Below are positions 51,401 through 59,520 of a DNA stretch of 64,000 bases, piece by piece. This DNA is from Pseudomonas triclosanedens (GTDB lineage: Bacteria; Pseudomonadota; Gammaproteobacteria; Pseudomonadales; Pseudomonadaceae): contig NZ_CP113432.1 in NCBI RefSeq assembly GCF_026686735.1, forward strand, positions 1,426,001-1,490,000, in the 5' to 3' direction. The notes under the pieces are model-generated. The model saw nothing but the letters and a program-made list of their open reading frames with translations, ran no database searches and was not told where the DNA came from. Made by a program: the position numbers and the translations under genes. Position 1 is the first letter of the stretch. Every line of letters starts with the position of its first letter.

Positions 51401-54400
51401 CACCTGGCCGCTGAGCACGCTGTTCTCGCCGGTGGACTGGCTGTCGTTCTTCGCCTGTGGCGCATCGTTCACCGGGTTCACGCCCAGGGTGACGGTAGCG
51501 GTGGAAACGCCGCCGTTTCCATCGCTGATGGTGTAGGTGAAGCTTGCGGTGCCGTTGTAGTCCTTGGTCGGGGTGAAGATGACGTTGCCATTCTCCAGCC
51601 TGACCGTGCCGTTCACCGCGCCTTGCACACTGATGATCGACAGGGTGTCGCCATCCACGTCGGTGTCGTTGCCCAGCAGGGTCTTGGCGGCGATGGTCAG
51701 CGGCTGGTCTTCATTGGTGACCAGTTCGCTCACCACCGGATGACTCAGGCTGCTGCCGCCGAGCACGCTGTAGGTGCCGCCCTGGGGCCGCATCTCGACC
51801 TTGAGCTGGGCATTGCCGCCCTGGTCCCAGTAAAGGATCTCGATCTGGTGATCGCCGCTCTGGGCGATATTGAATACCGCCGACTGTCTGACGGTAGGGC
51901 TCTGGTTGCCGTCGAAGTTGAACACTTCGACGCCGTCGATGCGGATGCTGAAGCCGTCATCGGCAGTGACCTGGAACTGGTAGTTGCCGGCCTTCAGGTT
52001 GATCGAACCGGTGAGCTGGATGATCGCGTCGGAAGTGTTGGTCGGGTCGGTGTTCAGCGACGCCGCATCGGCGCCGAGGAACTTCTGCAACTGCTTGTCC
52101 GCGCCCAGGTCGCTGTTTACGCCATTGCCGTAGTTCACCGAGGTGGCGGTGAAGGTGGCGCTCGGCGCGCGGCCGGCGATGAAGGCGCCGACCTGGCTGA
52201 GGTTGGTCAGGTTGGCGCCGTCGACGTTCTCGCGATAGCCCCAGTAGTTACCCTGCAGGCCGCTGATGCTGTAGCTGTCGTCCACCGCCACCGGCGCATC
52301 GTTCACCGGCGTGACGTTGAAGGTGATCTTGTTCGGCGTTGGGTCGAAGGCGTTGTTGCTGTCCCTCACCGAGAAGGTGAAGTTGGCATAGCTGCTGCCG
52401 TTGCCATTAGCGGCCGGAGTGAACACCAGGCCGCCCAACTGGTCGGCGGCGATCACCTGGCCCTGGGTTACTGCCTTGCCGTTGAAGGTCAGGCTGCCCG
52501 CGGTCGGCAGACTGTCGATACGCACGGCGCTCAGGCTGTCGCCCTGGTCCACGTCGCTGAAGCCGAAGTCCACTGCGCTGAAGGGGCGGCTGCTGTCTTC
52601 GTTGAGCGTGATGGTCGCGTCGGCGCCATTGGGTGCGTCGTTCACCGGGGTGACGTTGACGTCGATCACCTGCTCGGTGATGCCGCCGTGGCCGTCGTTG
52701 GCGAGCACGGTGAAGCTGTCCGGGCCGTTGTAGTCCTTGCCCGGGGTGTAGGTGAAGCTGCCGTTGGCATTGACCACCACGTTGCCGTGCTGGGCATTGC
52801 CGCCGGTCTTCAGGGCGAAGGTGATGGTGTCGCCGTCCGCGTCGGTGGCGGTGAGCTGGCCGCTCTTGGCGTTGTCCTCGGCGGTGGTCAGTGTTGCCGC
52901 GCTGGTGAATACCGGCGCATCGTTGACCGGCGTAACGTTGATGTTCACCACGCTATCGACGCTGCCGCCGCGGCCATCGCTGACAGTCACGGTGAAGCTG
53001 TCCGGGCCGTTGTAGTCGTGTTTCGGGGTGTAGGTGTATGCCCCGGTGGCACTGTCGACGGTCAGGGTGCCGTGGGCGGTCCCCGTCTTGACCGCATAGC
53101 TCAGGGTGTCGTGGTCGACATCATTGGCGACGATCTGGCCCTTGAGCACGGTGTCTTCATCAACGGCGACATTCTGGTTGGTGGCCGTCGGCGCATCGTT
53201 GACCGCGTGAACCTGGATATCCAGCGGCAGGGTGGTGGTCGCCTTGTCATTGTTGCTCGCTTCGGTCGCAGTGGCGCTCACCTGCAGGGTAATGGTGCCG
53301 TTGGCATTGGCCGGCGGAGTGAAGGTCAGCTTGGACAGGTTCCACCCGGTGATGTCGACACTGGTGTGGCTGGCATCAGCGGTGAAGCTGTGGGTGCCGT
53401 CACTCAGGGTGCCACCTGCGGGGATGCTGCCGATGCTGATCGCCAGGCTTTCCGAACCGTCGGTGTCGACCAGCGAGGCATTGATCTTCGACAGCGGGAT
53501 GCTGGTGTCTTCGTTGCCCTCGTTGACCCCGAAGACGGTGTAGTGGCCCTGGCCGTTGCTGCCTACCAGGTCGCCCAGGCGCTCGCCGGCGCCAGCCAGT
53601 TCGGACGTGTTGTGGTAGACCAGCGAACTGCCGGTGCCGACGGTTTGCGGTGTGCTGCCGTTGTCGGAGATGGTCAGGTTGTAGCTGCCCGGACCGCTCT
53701 GGTTATGTTGGTAGAGAGCGATGGTGTAGTAGCCGCTCTCGGTTGGCGTGAAGGTGCCGCTGAACTTGCCACTGGTGCCGCCGGAGCCGGCCCAGGTGGC
53801 TTCTGCGATCTTGTTGCCGCCGATGACCAGGCGAATGCTGTCGTCGCCCACGCCGGCGAAGGTATAGGTGTGGCCGGCTTCCAGGAAAATCAGGCCGCTG
53901 ACCTTGTTGGCGGTGCCGGCGTTGACGCTGGAGTTGCTGACGCTGTTGGTCGAGCCCTCGCTGGAGGGCTTGCCGGCGTTGTCGATCACCGACTGCAGGG
54001 TGGACGGCGAGACGCCATCGCCGTTGCTGCCCAGCCCCGCCAGATTGGTCCAGGTCTGCACGGTCAGGCCGGTGGCCGGCGGATGGCCGTTGCTGCCGTC
54101 GAGGCTCAGGTTCGGTTTGTCGGCCACGGCGATGACGTTCACGTTCACTGTCGAGACGGCGGTGCCGCCTTTGCCGTCGCTGATGGTGTACGTGATGGTG
54201 TCGGTGCCGCTGAAGTTGGCCTTCGGTGTGTAATTCAGGGTGCCGTCGTTGTTGATCGTCAGGGTGCCCTGGCCGGCGCTGGCGCTGGTGACCGTCAGCG
54301 GGTCGCCGTCCACATCGGTGTCGTTGGCCAGCACGTTGATCTTGACCGAGCTGTCCTCGTTGACGGTGGCGTTGTCGGGCCGGGCGATCGGCGCGTCGTT

Positions 54401-57400
54401 CACTGGGGTGACATTGGCGAAGCTGAGATCGGCCGTGGCGGTGAGCTTGCCGTCGCTGACGGTGTAGGTGGCGGTTGGCACCGGGCCGTTGTAATCCTTG
54501 GCCGGCATGAAGGTGAAGCTGCCGTCACTGTTGATAACCAGCGAGCCAACACCGTTGACGGTGGCGGTCTGACCGGCGTTGACAGTGGTGCCGCCGAAGG
54601 TGAAACCGGTGACGGTCAGAACGTCGCCATCGACATCGGTGTCGTTGGTCAACACATTACCGGTGGCCGGGGTGTCTTCGGTCACCGAGACCGGGCCGTC
54701 ATTGACCGCAACGGGCGCGTCATTCACCGGGGTGACATCGGAGAAGCTCAGCTTCGCCGAGGCGGTGATCGAACCGTCAGTGATGGTATAGGTCGCGGTT
54801 GGCACCGGGCCGTTGTAGTTCGGTGCAGGCGTAAAGGTGAAGCTGCCGTCACTGTTGATGACCAGGCTGCCGACGCCGTTGATGGTCGCACTCTGGCCTG
54901 CGTTGACAGTGGTGCCGCCGAAGGTGAAGCCGGTGACGGTCAGCGCATCACCTTCCGGGTCGCTGTCGTTGGCCAGCACATTGCCGGTGGCCGGGGTGTC
55001 TTCGGTCACCGAGACCGGGCCGTCATTGACCGCAACCGGCGCGTCGTTCACCGGGTTTACCGTGATGGTGCCGGTGGCTGGAGTTGGGTCTTCCAGGCCA
55101 AGGTTGTCCACGGCGGCGAACTGGAAGTTGTTGGATCCGTTCCAGTTGGCGTTGGGCATGAAGGTGACGGAGGCGGTATTGCCGGTGGCCGGGACGCTGT
55201 CGCCAACGGCCAGCGCCACGCCGTTGAACATCAGGGTGCCATTGGCCGGCAGGGTCTTGATGATGAAGTGGTCGACGTTTCCGTCGATATCCGAGCCGCT
55301 GAGTTTGATGATGAGCTGCGAGTCTTCGTTGCCCGTGGTGCTGTTGTCGTTGGTCTGCGGCGCATCGTTGACCGGGGTGACGTTGGCAAAGCTCAGCTCC
55401 GCCGTGGAGCTCAGCTTGCCGTCGCTGACGGTGTAGGTGGCGGTTGGCACCGGGCCGTTGTAGTCCGGCGCCGGGGTGAAGGTGAAGCTGCCGTCACTGT
55501 TGATGACCAGGCTGCCGACGCCGTTGATGGTCGCACTCTGGCCTGCGTTGACGGTGGTGCCGCCGAAGGTGAAGCCGGTGACGGTCAGCGCATCACCTTC
55601 CGGGTCGCTGTCGTTGGCCAGCACATTGCCGGTGGCCGGGGTGTCTTCGGTCACCGAGACCGGGCCGTCATTGACCGCAACGGGCGCGTCATTCACCGGG
55701 GTGACATCGGAGAAGCTCAGCTTCGCCGAGGCGGTGATCGAACCGTCAGTGATGGTATAGGTCGCGGTTGGCACCGGGCCGTTGTAGTTCGGTGCAGGCG
55801 TAAAGGTGAAGCTGCCGTCACTGTTGATGACCAGGCTGCCGACGCCGTTGATGGTCGCACTCTGGCCTGCGTTGACAGTGGTGCCGCCGAAGGTGAAGCC
55901 GGTGACGGTCAGAACGTCGCCATCGACATCGGTGTCGTTGGTCAACACATTGCCGGTGGCCGGGGTGTCTTCGGTCACGGAGAACGGGCCATCGTTGACC
56001 GCAACCGGCGCGTCGTTCACCGGGTTTACTGTGATGGTGCCGGTGGCTGGAGTTGGGTCTTCCAGGCCAAGGTTGTCCACGGCGGCGAACTGGAAGTTGT
56101 TGGATCCGTTCCAGTTGGCGTTGGGCATGAAGGTGACGGAGGCGGTATTGCCGGTGGCCGGGACGCTGTCGCCAACGGCCAGCGCCACGCCGTTGAACAT
56201 CAGGGTGCCATTGGCCGGCAGGGTCTTGATGATGAAGTGGTCGACGTTTCCGTCGATATCCGAGCCGCTGAGTTTGATGATGAGCTGCGAGTCTTCGTTG
56301 CCCGTGGTGCTGTTGTCGTTGGTCTGCGGCGCATCGTTGACCGGGGTGACGTTGGCAAAGCTCAGCGCCGCCGTGGAACTCAGCTTGCCGTCGCTGACGG
56401 TGTAGGTGGCGGTTGGCACTGGGCCGTTGTAGTCCGGCGCCGGGGTGAAGGTGAAGCTGCCGTCACTGTTGATGACCAGGCTGCCGACGCCGTTGATGGT
56501 CGCACTCTGGCCTGCGTTGACGGTGGTGCCGCCGAAGGTGAAGCCGGTGACGGTCAGCGCATCGCCTTCCGGGTCGCTGTCGTTGGCCAGCACATTGCCG
56601 GTGGCCGGGGTGTCTTCGGTCACCGAGACCGGGCCGTCATTGACCGCAACCGGTGCGTCATTCACCGGGGTGACATCGGAGAAGCTCAGCTTCGCCGAGG
56701 CGGTGATCGAACCGTCAGTGATGGTATAGGTCGCGGTTGGCACCGGGCCGTTGTAGTTCGGTGCCGGCGTAAAGATGAAGCTGCCGTCGGCCTTGATCAC
56801 CAGGGAGCCGACGCCGTTAACGGTGGCAGTCTGACCGGCGTTGACAGTGGTGCCGCCGAAGGTGAAACCGGTGACGGTTAGAACGTCGCCGTCGACATCG
56901 GTGTCGTTGGCCAGCACATTGCCGGTGGCCGGGGTGTCTTCGGTGACGGAAACCGGACCGTCATTGACGGCAACCGGCGCGTCGTTCACCGGGTTCACGC
57001 CGACATTGACGGTGATGGTGTCGCGGCCACCCTGGCCGTCATCGACGATCACGGTGAAGCTGTCGTTGCCGTTGAAGTTCTGCCCCGGGGTGTAGGTATA
57101 GGTGCCATCGGGGTTGACCACGACGGTGCCATTGCGCGGGCTGTCGCCCAGGTCGAAGCGCAGCGGGTTGCCATCGGGATCGTTGGCGACCAGGCGGCCA
57201 CTGACCGGGGTATCTTCGTCTGTCACCAGCGCAGCGTCCTGGCCTTGCGGAGCGTTGTTCGGCGACGGCTGGTTCGATGTGTCGGCGAGCAGGGCCTGCT
57301 CCTGCTGCAGCAGGCCGAAGGTCTGGCCAGCGCCGGCAGTGGGGAAGCCTACGGTCGGATCGACCCGGCCCGCGGTCTCGTCGAGCATCACGAAGCTGTG

Positions 57401-57775
57401 GCTGCCGCCGGCTACGCCGGAGCCGCCGGAGGAGGCCGCGCTCGGACCGGCTGCGGTGGGGGCCAGGGCCTGGGTCGGGTCGAGGCCGGCGGCGATGGCC
57501 TTCTGCAGGTCCTCGGTGCTCGGTGTGGTGGGCTGCGCCTGCGCATGTGCAGGAGTGTTGTGTGGCAGATCGGCACCGCTCCATTGGCTATCGCGGCCCA
57601 GATCGACCGTACGGCCATCGCCGGTATCCAGCGTCACGGCGCCGGCAGCACCGGTGACCAGCTGTTCACCCTGGTAGATGCGGTCACCTTCGACGAGGAC
57701 ACGCTGGGCACCCTCGGGGGATACCGCAACTACTTGTCCGATGATGCTTTTGACGACGGCGACGACGCTGCTCAT
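48461..57775 (-). CDS. lapA: LapA-type giant RTX adhesin
   Basis: 3,104 residues. Residues 1-115 are the LapA retention module (VVAVVKSIIGQVVAVSPEG) with the LapG site TAAG at 107-110 (cut expected between Ala108 and Ala109). From about 185 come many ~100-residue cadherin/VCBS-like modules with VNDAPVAVNDGPVSVTEDTP linkers. A PA14-like region lies near 1235-1375, and a clearer PA14 domain at about 1838-2012 (LQGNYWGYRENVDG). A VWA domain (2480-2660) has the MIDAS motif DTSGS. RTX nonapeptides (2940-3005; GGDGNDILYG) and a type I secretion signal follow. AGGAG precedes the ATG. Exported by LapEBC and held at the outer membrane until LapG cuts it. Confidence 0.93.
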   Translation of the reverse strand: MSSVVAVVKSIIGQVVAVSPEGAQRVLVEGDRIYQGEQLVTGAAGAVTLDTGDGRTVDLGRDSQWSGADLPHNTPAHAQAQPTTPSTEDLQKAIAAGLDPTQALAPTAAGPSAASSGGSGVAGGSHSFVMLDETAGRVDPTVGFPTAGAGQTFGLLQQEQALLADTSNQPSPNNAPQGQDAALVTDEDTPVSGRLVANDPDGNPLRFDLGDSPRNGTVVVNPDGTYTYTPGQNFNGNDSFTVIVDDGQGGRDTITVNVGVNPVNDAPVAVNDGPVSVTEDTPATGNVLANDTDVDGDVLTVTGFTFGGTTVNAGQTATVNGVGSLVIKADGSFIFTPAPNYNGPVPTATYTITDGSITASAKLSFSDVTPVNDAPVAVNDGPVSVTEDTPATGNVLANDSDPEGDALTVTGFTFGGTTVNAGQSATINGVGSLVINSDGSFTFTPAPDYNGPVPTATYTVSDGKLSSTAALSFANVTPVNDAPQTNDNSTTGNEDSQLIIKLSGSDIDGNVDHFIIKTLPANGTLMFNGVALAVGDSVPATGNTASVTFMPNANWNGSNNFQFAAVDNLGLEDPTPATGTITVNPVNDAPVAVNDGPFSVTEDTPATGNVLTNDTDVDGDVLTVTGFTFGGTTVNAGQSATINGVGSLVINSDGSFTFTPAPNYNGPVPTATYTITDGSITASAKLSFSDVTPVNDAPVAVNDGPVSVTEDTPATGNVLANDSDPEGDALTVTGFTFGGTTVNAGQSATINGVGSLVINSDGSFTFTPAPDYNGPVPTATYTVSDGKLSSTAELSFANVTPVNDAPQTNDNSTTGNEDSQLIIKLSGSDIDGNVDHFIIKTLPANGTLMFNGVALAVGDSVPATGNTASVTFMPNANWNGSNNFQFAAVDNLGLEDPTPATGTITVNPVNDAPVAVNDGPVSVTEDTPATGNVLANDSDPEGDALTVTGFTFGGTTVNAGQSATINGVGSLVINSDGSFTFTPAPNYNGPVPTATYTITDGSITASAKLSFSDVTPVNDAPVAVNDGPVSVTEDTPATGNVLTNDTDVDGDVLTVTGFTFGGTTVNAGQTATVNGVGSLVINSDGSFTFMPAKDYNGPVPTATYTVSDGKLTATADLSFANVTPVNDAPIARPDNATVNEDSSVKINVLANDTDVDGDPLTVTSASAGQGTLTINNDGTLNYTPKANFSGTDTITYTISDGKGGTAVSTVNVNVIAVADKPNLSLDGSNGHPPATGLTVQTWTNLAGLGSNGDGVSPSTLQSVIDNAGKPSSEGSTNSVSNSSVNAGTANKVSGLIFLEAGHTYTFAGVGDDSIRLVIGGNKIAEATWAGSGGTSGKFSGTFTPTESGYYTIALYQHNQSGPGSYNLTISDNGSTPQTVGTGSSLVYHNTSELAGAGERLGDLVGSNGQGHYTVFGVNEGNEDTSIPLSKINASLVDTDGSESLAISIGSIPAGGTLSDGTHSFTADASHTSVDITGWNLSKLTFTPPANANGTITLQVSATATEASNNDKATTTLPLDIQVHAVNDAPTATNQNVAVDEDTVLKGQIVANDVDHDTLSYAVKTGTAHGTLTVDSATGAYTYTPKHDYNGPDSFTVTVSDGRGGSVDSVVNINVTPVNDAPVFTSAATLTTAEDNAKSGQLTATDADGDTITFALKTGGNAQHGNVVVNANGSFTYTPGKDYNGPDSFTVLANDGHGGITEQVIDVNVTPVNDAPNGADATITLNEDSSRPFSAVDFGFSDVDQGDSLSAVRIDSLPTAGSLTFNGKAVTQGQVIAADQLGGLVFTPAANGNGSSYANFTFSVRDSNNAFDPTPNKITFNVTPVNDAPVAVDDSYSISGLQGNYWGYRENVDGANLTNLSQVGAFIAGRAPSATFTATSVNYGNGVNSDLGADKQLQKFLGADAASLNTDPTNTSDAIIQLTGSINLKAGNYQFQVTADDGFSIRIDGVEVFNFDGNQSPTVRQSAVFNIAQSGDHQIEILYWDQGGNAQLKVEMRPQGGTYSVLGGSSLSHPVVSELVTNEDQPLTIAAKTLLGNDTDVDGDTLSIISVQGAVNGTVRLENGNVIFTPTKDYNGTASFTYTISDGNGGVSTATVTLGVNPVNDAPQAKNDSQSTGENSVLSGQVPAATDIDSAVNTTGYALAQGVGAGNGNLVFNANGSYVFDPGSDFDSLNAGESRQVSFSYTAKDAQGAVSVPAVVTITVNGSNDAPTGADKTVTLNEDGSRSFSAADFGFADKDSGDALKAIRIDSLPGAGSLTLNGQSVTAGQVIAVGLLASLVYTPLANAAGNAYATLKFSVQDSHDSFSSSPSTITFNVTPVSDAPVSADGSASLYAGKTYTFGLKDFAFSDIADSANGQSHSLQAVIIKALPDSGTLWLNGVKVTAGQAVSTSDLAGGKLTYVPDASGSNAHFTFAVKDSGGTANGGADTSATYGFDLHVGQVQIPSTTPNGDNTLVGGSGDDVILGDVGGLLTTTQPGTNYNIALIVDTSGSMQYNLAGQGNAAYADSRMKLVKDALINLANELKDHDGVINITLIGFSASASIKVSIADLTSLNVEDLITAIGRTETTGLRADGGTNYQAAFDQAVSWFNAAAQKNNGYENLTLFLTDGDPTQSTSFGNGTATTADVVRESVQSFANLSGVSDVRAIGIGNGINENILKFFDNSNVTGNGTVSFDTSTTSTLHNFSDSSLAGWELASKGNGNGTSIDYGFFTGYRMKMVDSNSNGSTTAASPKMEVTSGTTSSFSFSISETLNTRDTFEWRLEKLVNGTWSTISDSGILDSSTNSATITTKTVGEGTYRFEFILTDNSSSDRATVYVDDVKQTVNTSSPVTGPAGQVDIVNSASELHGALHGGSTNSELAPSGHDTILGGAGDDILFGDSINTDNLPWGVNGNPTKPADLPAGSGVSALSAFLEAKNGHAATTEEMYSYIKANHAQFNVEGDTRGGNDILNGGDGNDILYGQGGNDILIGGDGNDILFGGTGNDQLIGGKGNDILTGGAGADTFNWKAGDTGNDTVTDFKYSEGDRIDISDLLPDTAQNDILSYLKVDTATSTLQVSTTGQVATSADVTIKLSGVDLTTYGSTSSEIVSKLVAGSDPVVKTEHH
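54721..56658. repeat. 969-bp near-identical tandem duplication inside lapA
   Basis: The marker CATTCACCGGGGTGACATCG starts at 54721, 55690 and 56659 (third copy partial), exactly 969 bp (323 codons) apart each time. Copies 54721-55689 and 55690-56658 differ at only scattered bases by eye. In the protein this is about residues 373-695 and 696-1018, three modules per unit. The period keeps the frame, so copy number can vary without breaking the gene. Confidence 0.88.
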
Positions 57776-58117
57776 GAACTTCTCCTGATGAGGCTTACCT
57801 GGTGTGCCAGCCGGGCCGATTTCTGGATATCGGCATCAGGGGCACATTCCCTTGTCACTCAGAGCGAAATATCTGGCGTCAATCTATTGGCTTATATCCA
57901 ATCGAAATTGCGTATATGCCAATGTATTGACCATTCGCCAGCCATCCTAAACAATTGGCAAATCGATGTCACTTTGATATCGGGCGTTCACGTAAAAAAA
58001 TTAGCGTGAATTGCATCACGGTTTTTGATGAGCCCTTTGCAGCTATTCGCCAGTCTTTTGACGCCTTTTGCGGAAATCGAATCGCTGCGGTTATCTCTCT
58101 GATAAGGATGTTTTCCC
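57776..58117. promoter_or_regulatory. Divergent promoter region between lapA and lapE
   Basis: 342 bp, much richer in A+T than its surroundings. The palindrome ATTGG-N7-CCAAT lies at 57886-57902, and more CCAAT/ATTGG half-sites at 57919-57923 and 57954-57958 point to a regulator binding site. Toward lapE, TTGCGG (58068-58073), 17 bases, then TTATCT (58091-58096) is a weak sigma-70-like pair. The lapA side has AT-rich candidates but no clear pair. FleQ or another c-di-GMP-linked regulator is a reasonable guess; I cannot show it. Confidence 0.5.
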
Positions 58118-59470
58118 ATGCGCCTGCGATTCGCTTCTGTAGTGCCCTTCGCCCTTTCATTCGTCCTGCCTGCCCACGCCGATACGCTCTCGCAAGCGAT
58201 GCAGAAGGCGATGGACTACCACCCGGAAATCCAGGCCGGCGTTAACAGCCGGCTGGCTGCCGACAAGCAGCTTCGCGCCGCGCAGGGCGGTTATCTGCCG
58301 TCTGTCGACCTGCTGGGTGGCTATGGCCGCGAGGGTACCGATTCGCCATCCACCCGAGCCCAGGGCAACGATCACTGGAAGACCATGAACCGCGGCGAAT
58401 CCAGCCTGCGCCTGCAGCAGATGGTGTTCGACGGCTTCGCCACCTCCAGCGAGGTGGGCCGCCAGCAGGCCACTGTGAATTCCCGGGCGTATGCGCTGCT
58501 CGGCACTTCCGAGCGCACCGCGCTGGACGTCGCCCAGGTCTACACCGACGTGCTGCGCCGCCAGGAAATGGTCCGCCTGGCCGAAGCCAACCTGAAGCGC
58601 CACCAGCAGGTCTACGACCAGATCAGCCTGCGCAGCGCGCGCGGCGTCGGTCGTCTGGCGGACCAGGATCAGGCCGAGGCGCGCCTGGCCCAGGCGCAGA
58701 ACAATCTGTTTACCGAGCAGACCAACCTGGCCGATGCGCGCACCAACTACTACAGCGTGGTCGGCAGCGAGCCAGTGGATCTGGATGAGCCGGCCGGCCT
58801 GAGCGGCCAACTGCCGGCCGACCTGCAGGCGGCTCGCCGCCAGTTGCTGGAAAACAGTCCGATCCTGCGTTCGGCGGAGTCGGATGTGGCGGCGGCGGAG
58901 AAGCAGTACGAAGCGGCGAAGTCGACCTTCTATCCGAGATTCGATGCAGAACTTTCGCGCGGTGCCGATAACAACGTCGACGGCGATCCGGGCCACAACA
59001 ACGAATGGCAGGCCATGTTGCGTATGCGCTACAACCTGTTCGCCGGTGGCAGCAACAAGGCCGAGCTGGAAGCCAAGTCCTACCAGGCCAGCCAGGCGCT
59101 GGATATCCGCAACAACGCCCTGCGCCAGTTGAACGAGGAACTCGGATTGTCCTGGAACGCCCTGGCCAACGCCCGCGACCAACTGCCAATTGCCCGCCAG
59201 TACGTGGACTACAGCACCCGTGTGCGCGAGGCGTACCAGAAGCAGTTCACCATCGGCGAGCGCACGCTGCTCGATCTGCTGGACAGCGAGAACGAACTGT
59301 TCAACGCTTCGCGCCGCCTGGTCGACCTGAAGTACACCGAACTGTTCACCCAGTACCGCATCAAGGCCACCCTGGGCGAACTGCTCAAGAGCCAGGGTGT
59401 GGTTGCGCCGATGGCGACCGTGGTGAGTAACGACATCAAGCCGCAAGTACAACTGCCGGGCCTGAACTGA
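58118..59470 (+). CDS. lapE: LapE outer-membrane channel, TolC family
   Basis: 450 residues. Signal peptide RLRFASVVPFALSFVLPAHA, then the TolC repeat structure: DTLSQAMQKAMDYHPEIQAGVNSRLAADKQLRAAQGGYLPSVDLLGGYG, and long helical segments including RTALDVAQVYTDVLRRQEMVRLAEANLKRHQQVYDQI. It forms the trimeric outer-membrane channel of the LapBCE type I secretion system and, for LapA-type adhesins, also anchors the retention module. AAGGA precedes the ATG. lapB follows 50 bp later. Confidence 0.92.
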   Translation: MRLRFASVVPFALSFVLPAHADTLSQAMQKAMDYHPEIQAGVNSRLAADKQLRAAQGGYLPSVDLLGGYGREGTDSPSTRAQGNDHWKTMNRGESSLRLQQMVFDGFATSSEVGRQQATVNSRAYALLGTSERTALDVAQVYTDVLRRQEMVRLAEANLKRHQQVYDQISLRSARGVGRLADQDQAEARLAQAQNNLFTEQTNLADARTNYYSVVGSEPVDLDEPAGLSGQLPADLQAARRQLLENSPILRSAESDVAAAEKQYEAAKSTFYPRFDAELSRGADNNVDGDPGHNNEWQAMLRMRYNLFAGGSNKAELEAKSYQASQALDIRNNALRQLNEELGLSWNALANARDQLPIARQYVDYSTRVREAYQKQFTIGERTLLDLLDSENELFNASRRLVDLKYTELFTQYRIKATLGELLKSQGVVAPMATVVSNDIKPQVQLPGLN

Positions 59471-59520
59471 GCCGCTGCCAAGGCCCGGCCAAGGCAGCCC
59501 CCAACCGAGAGTGTCTACGC

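Noticed and set aside
49727..56881. Plus-strand open frame of 2,384 codons opposite lapA
   Set aside because: It is antisense to the repeated adhesin modules. Its length follows from the repetitive high-GC coding strand; the translation is low complexity and resembles no protein, while the minus-strand frame has a full domain set.
54400..57000. Repeats that could be mistaken for a CRISPR array
   Set aside because: The repeats are in frame, about 300 bp and 969 bp apart, and encode adhesin modules. There are no short spacers and no cas genes.
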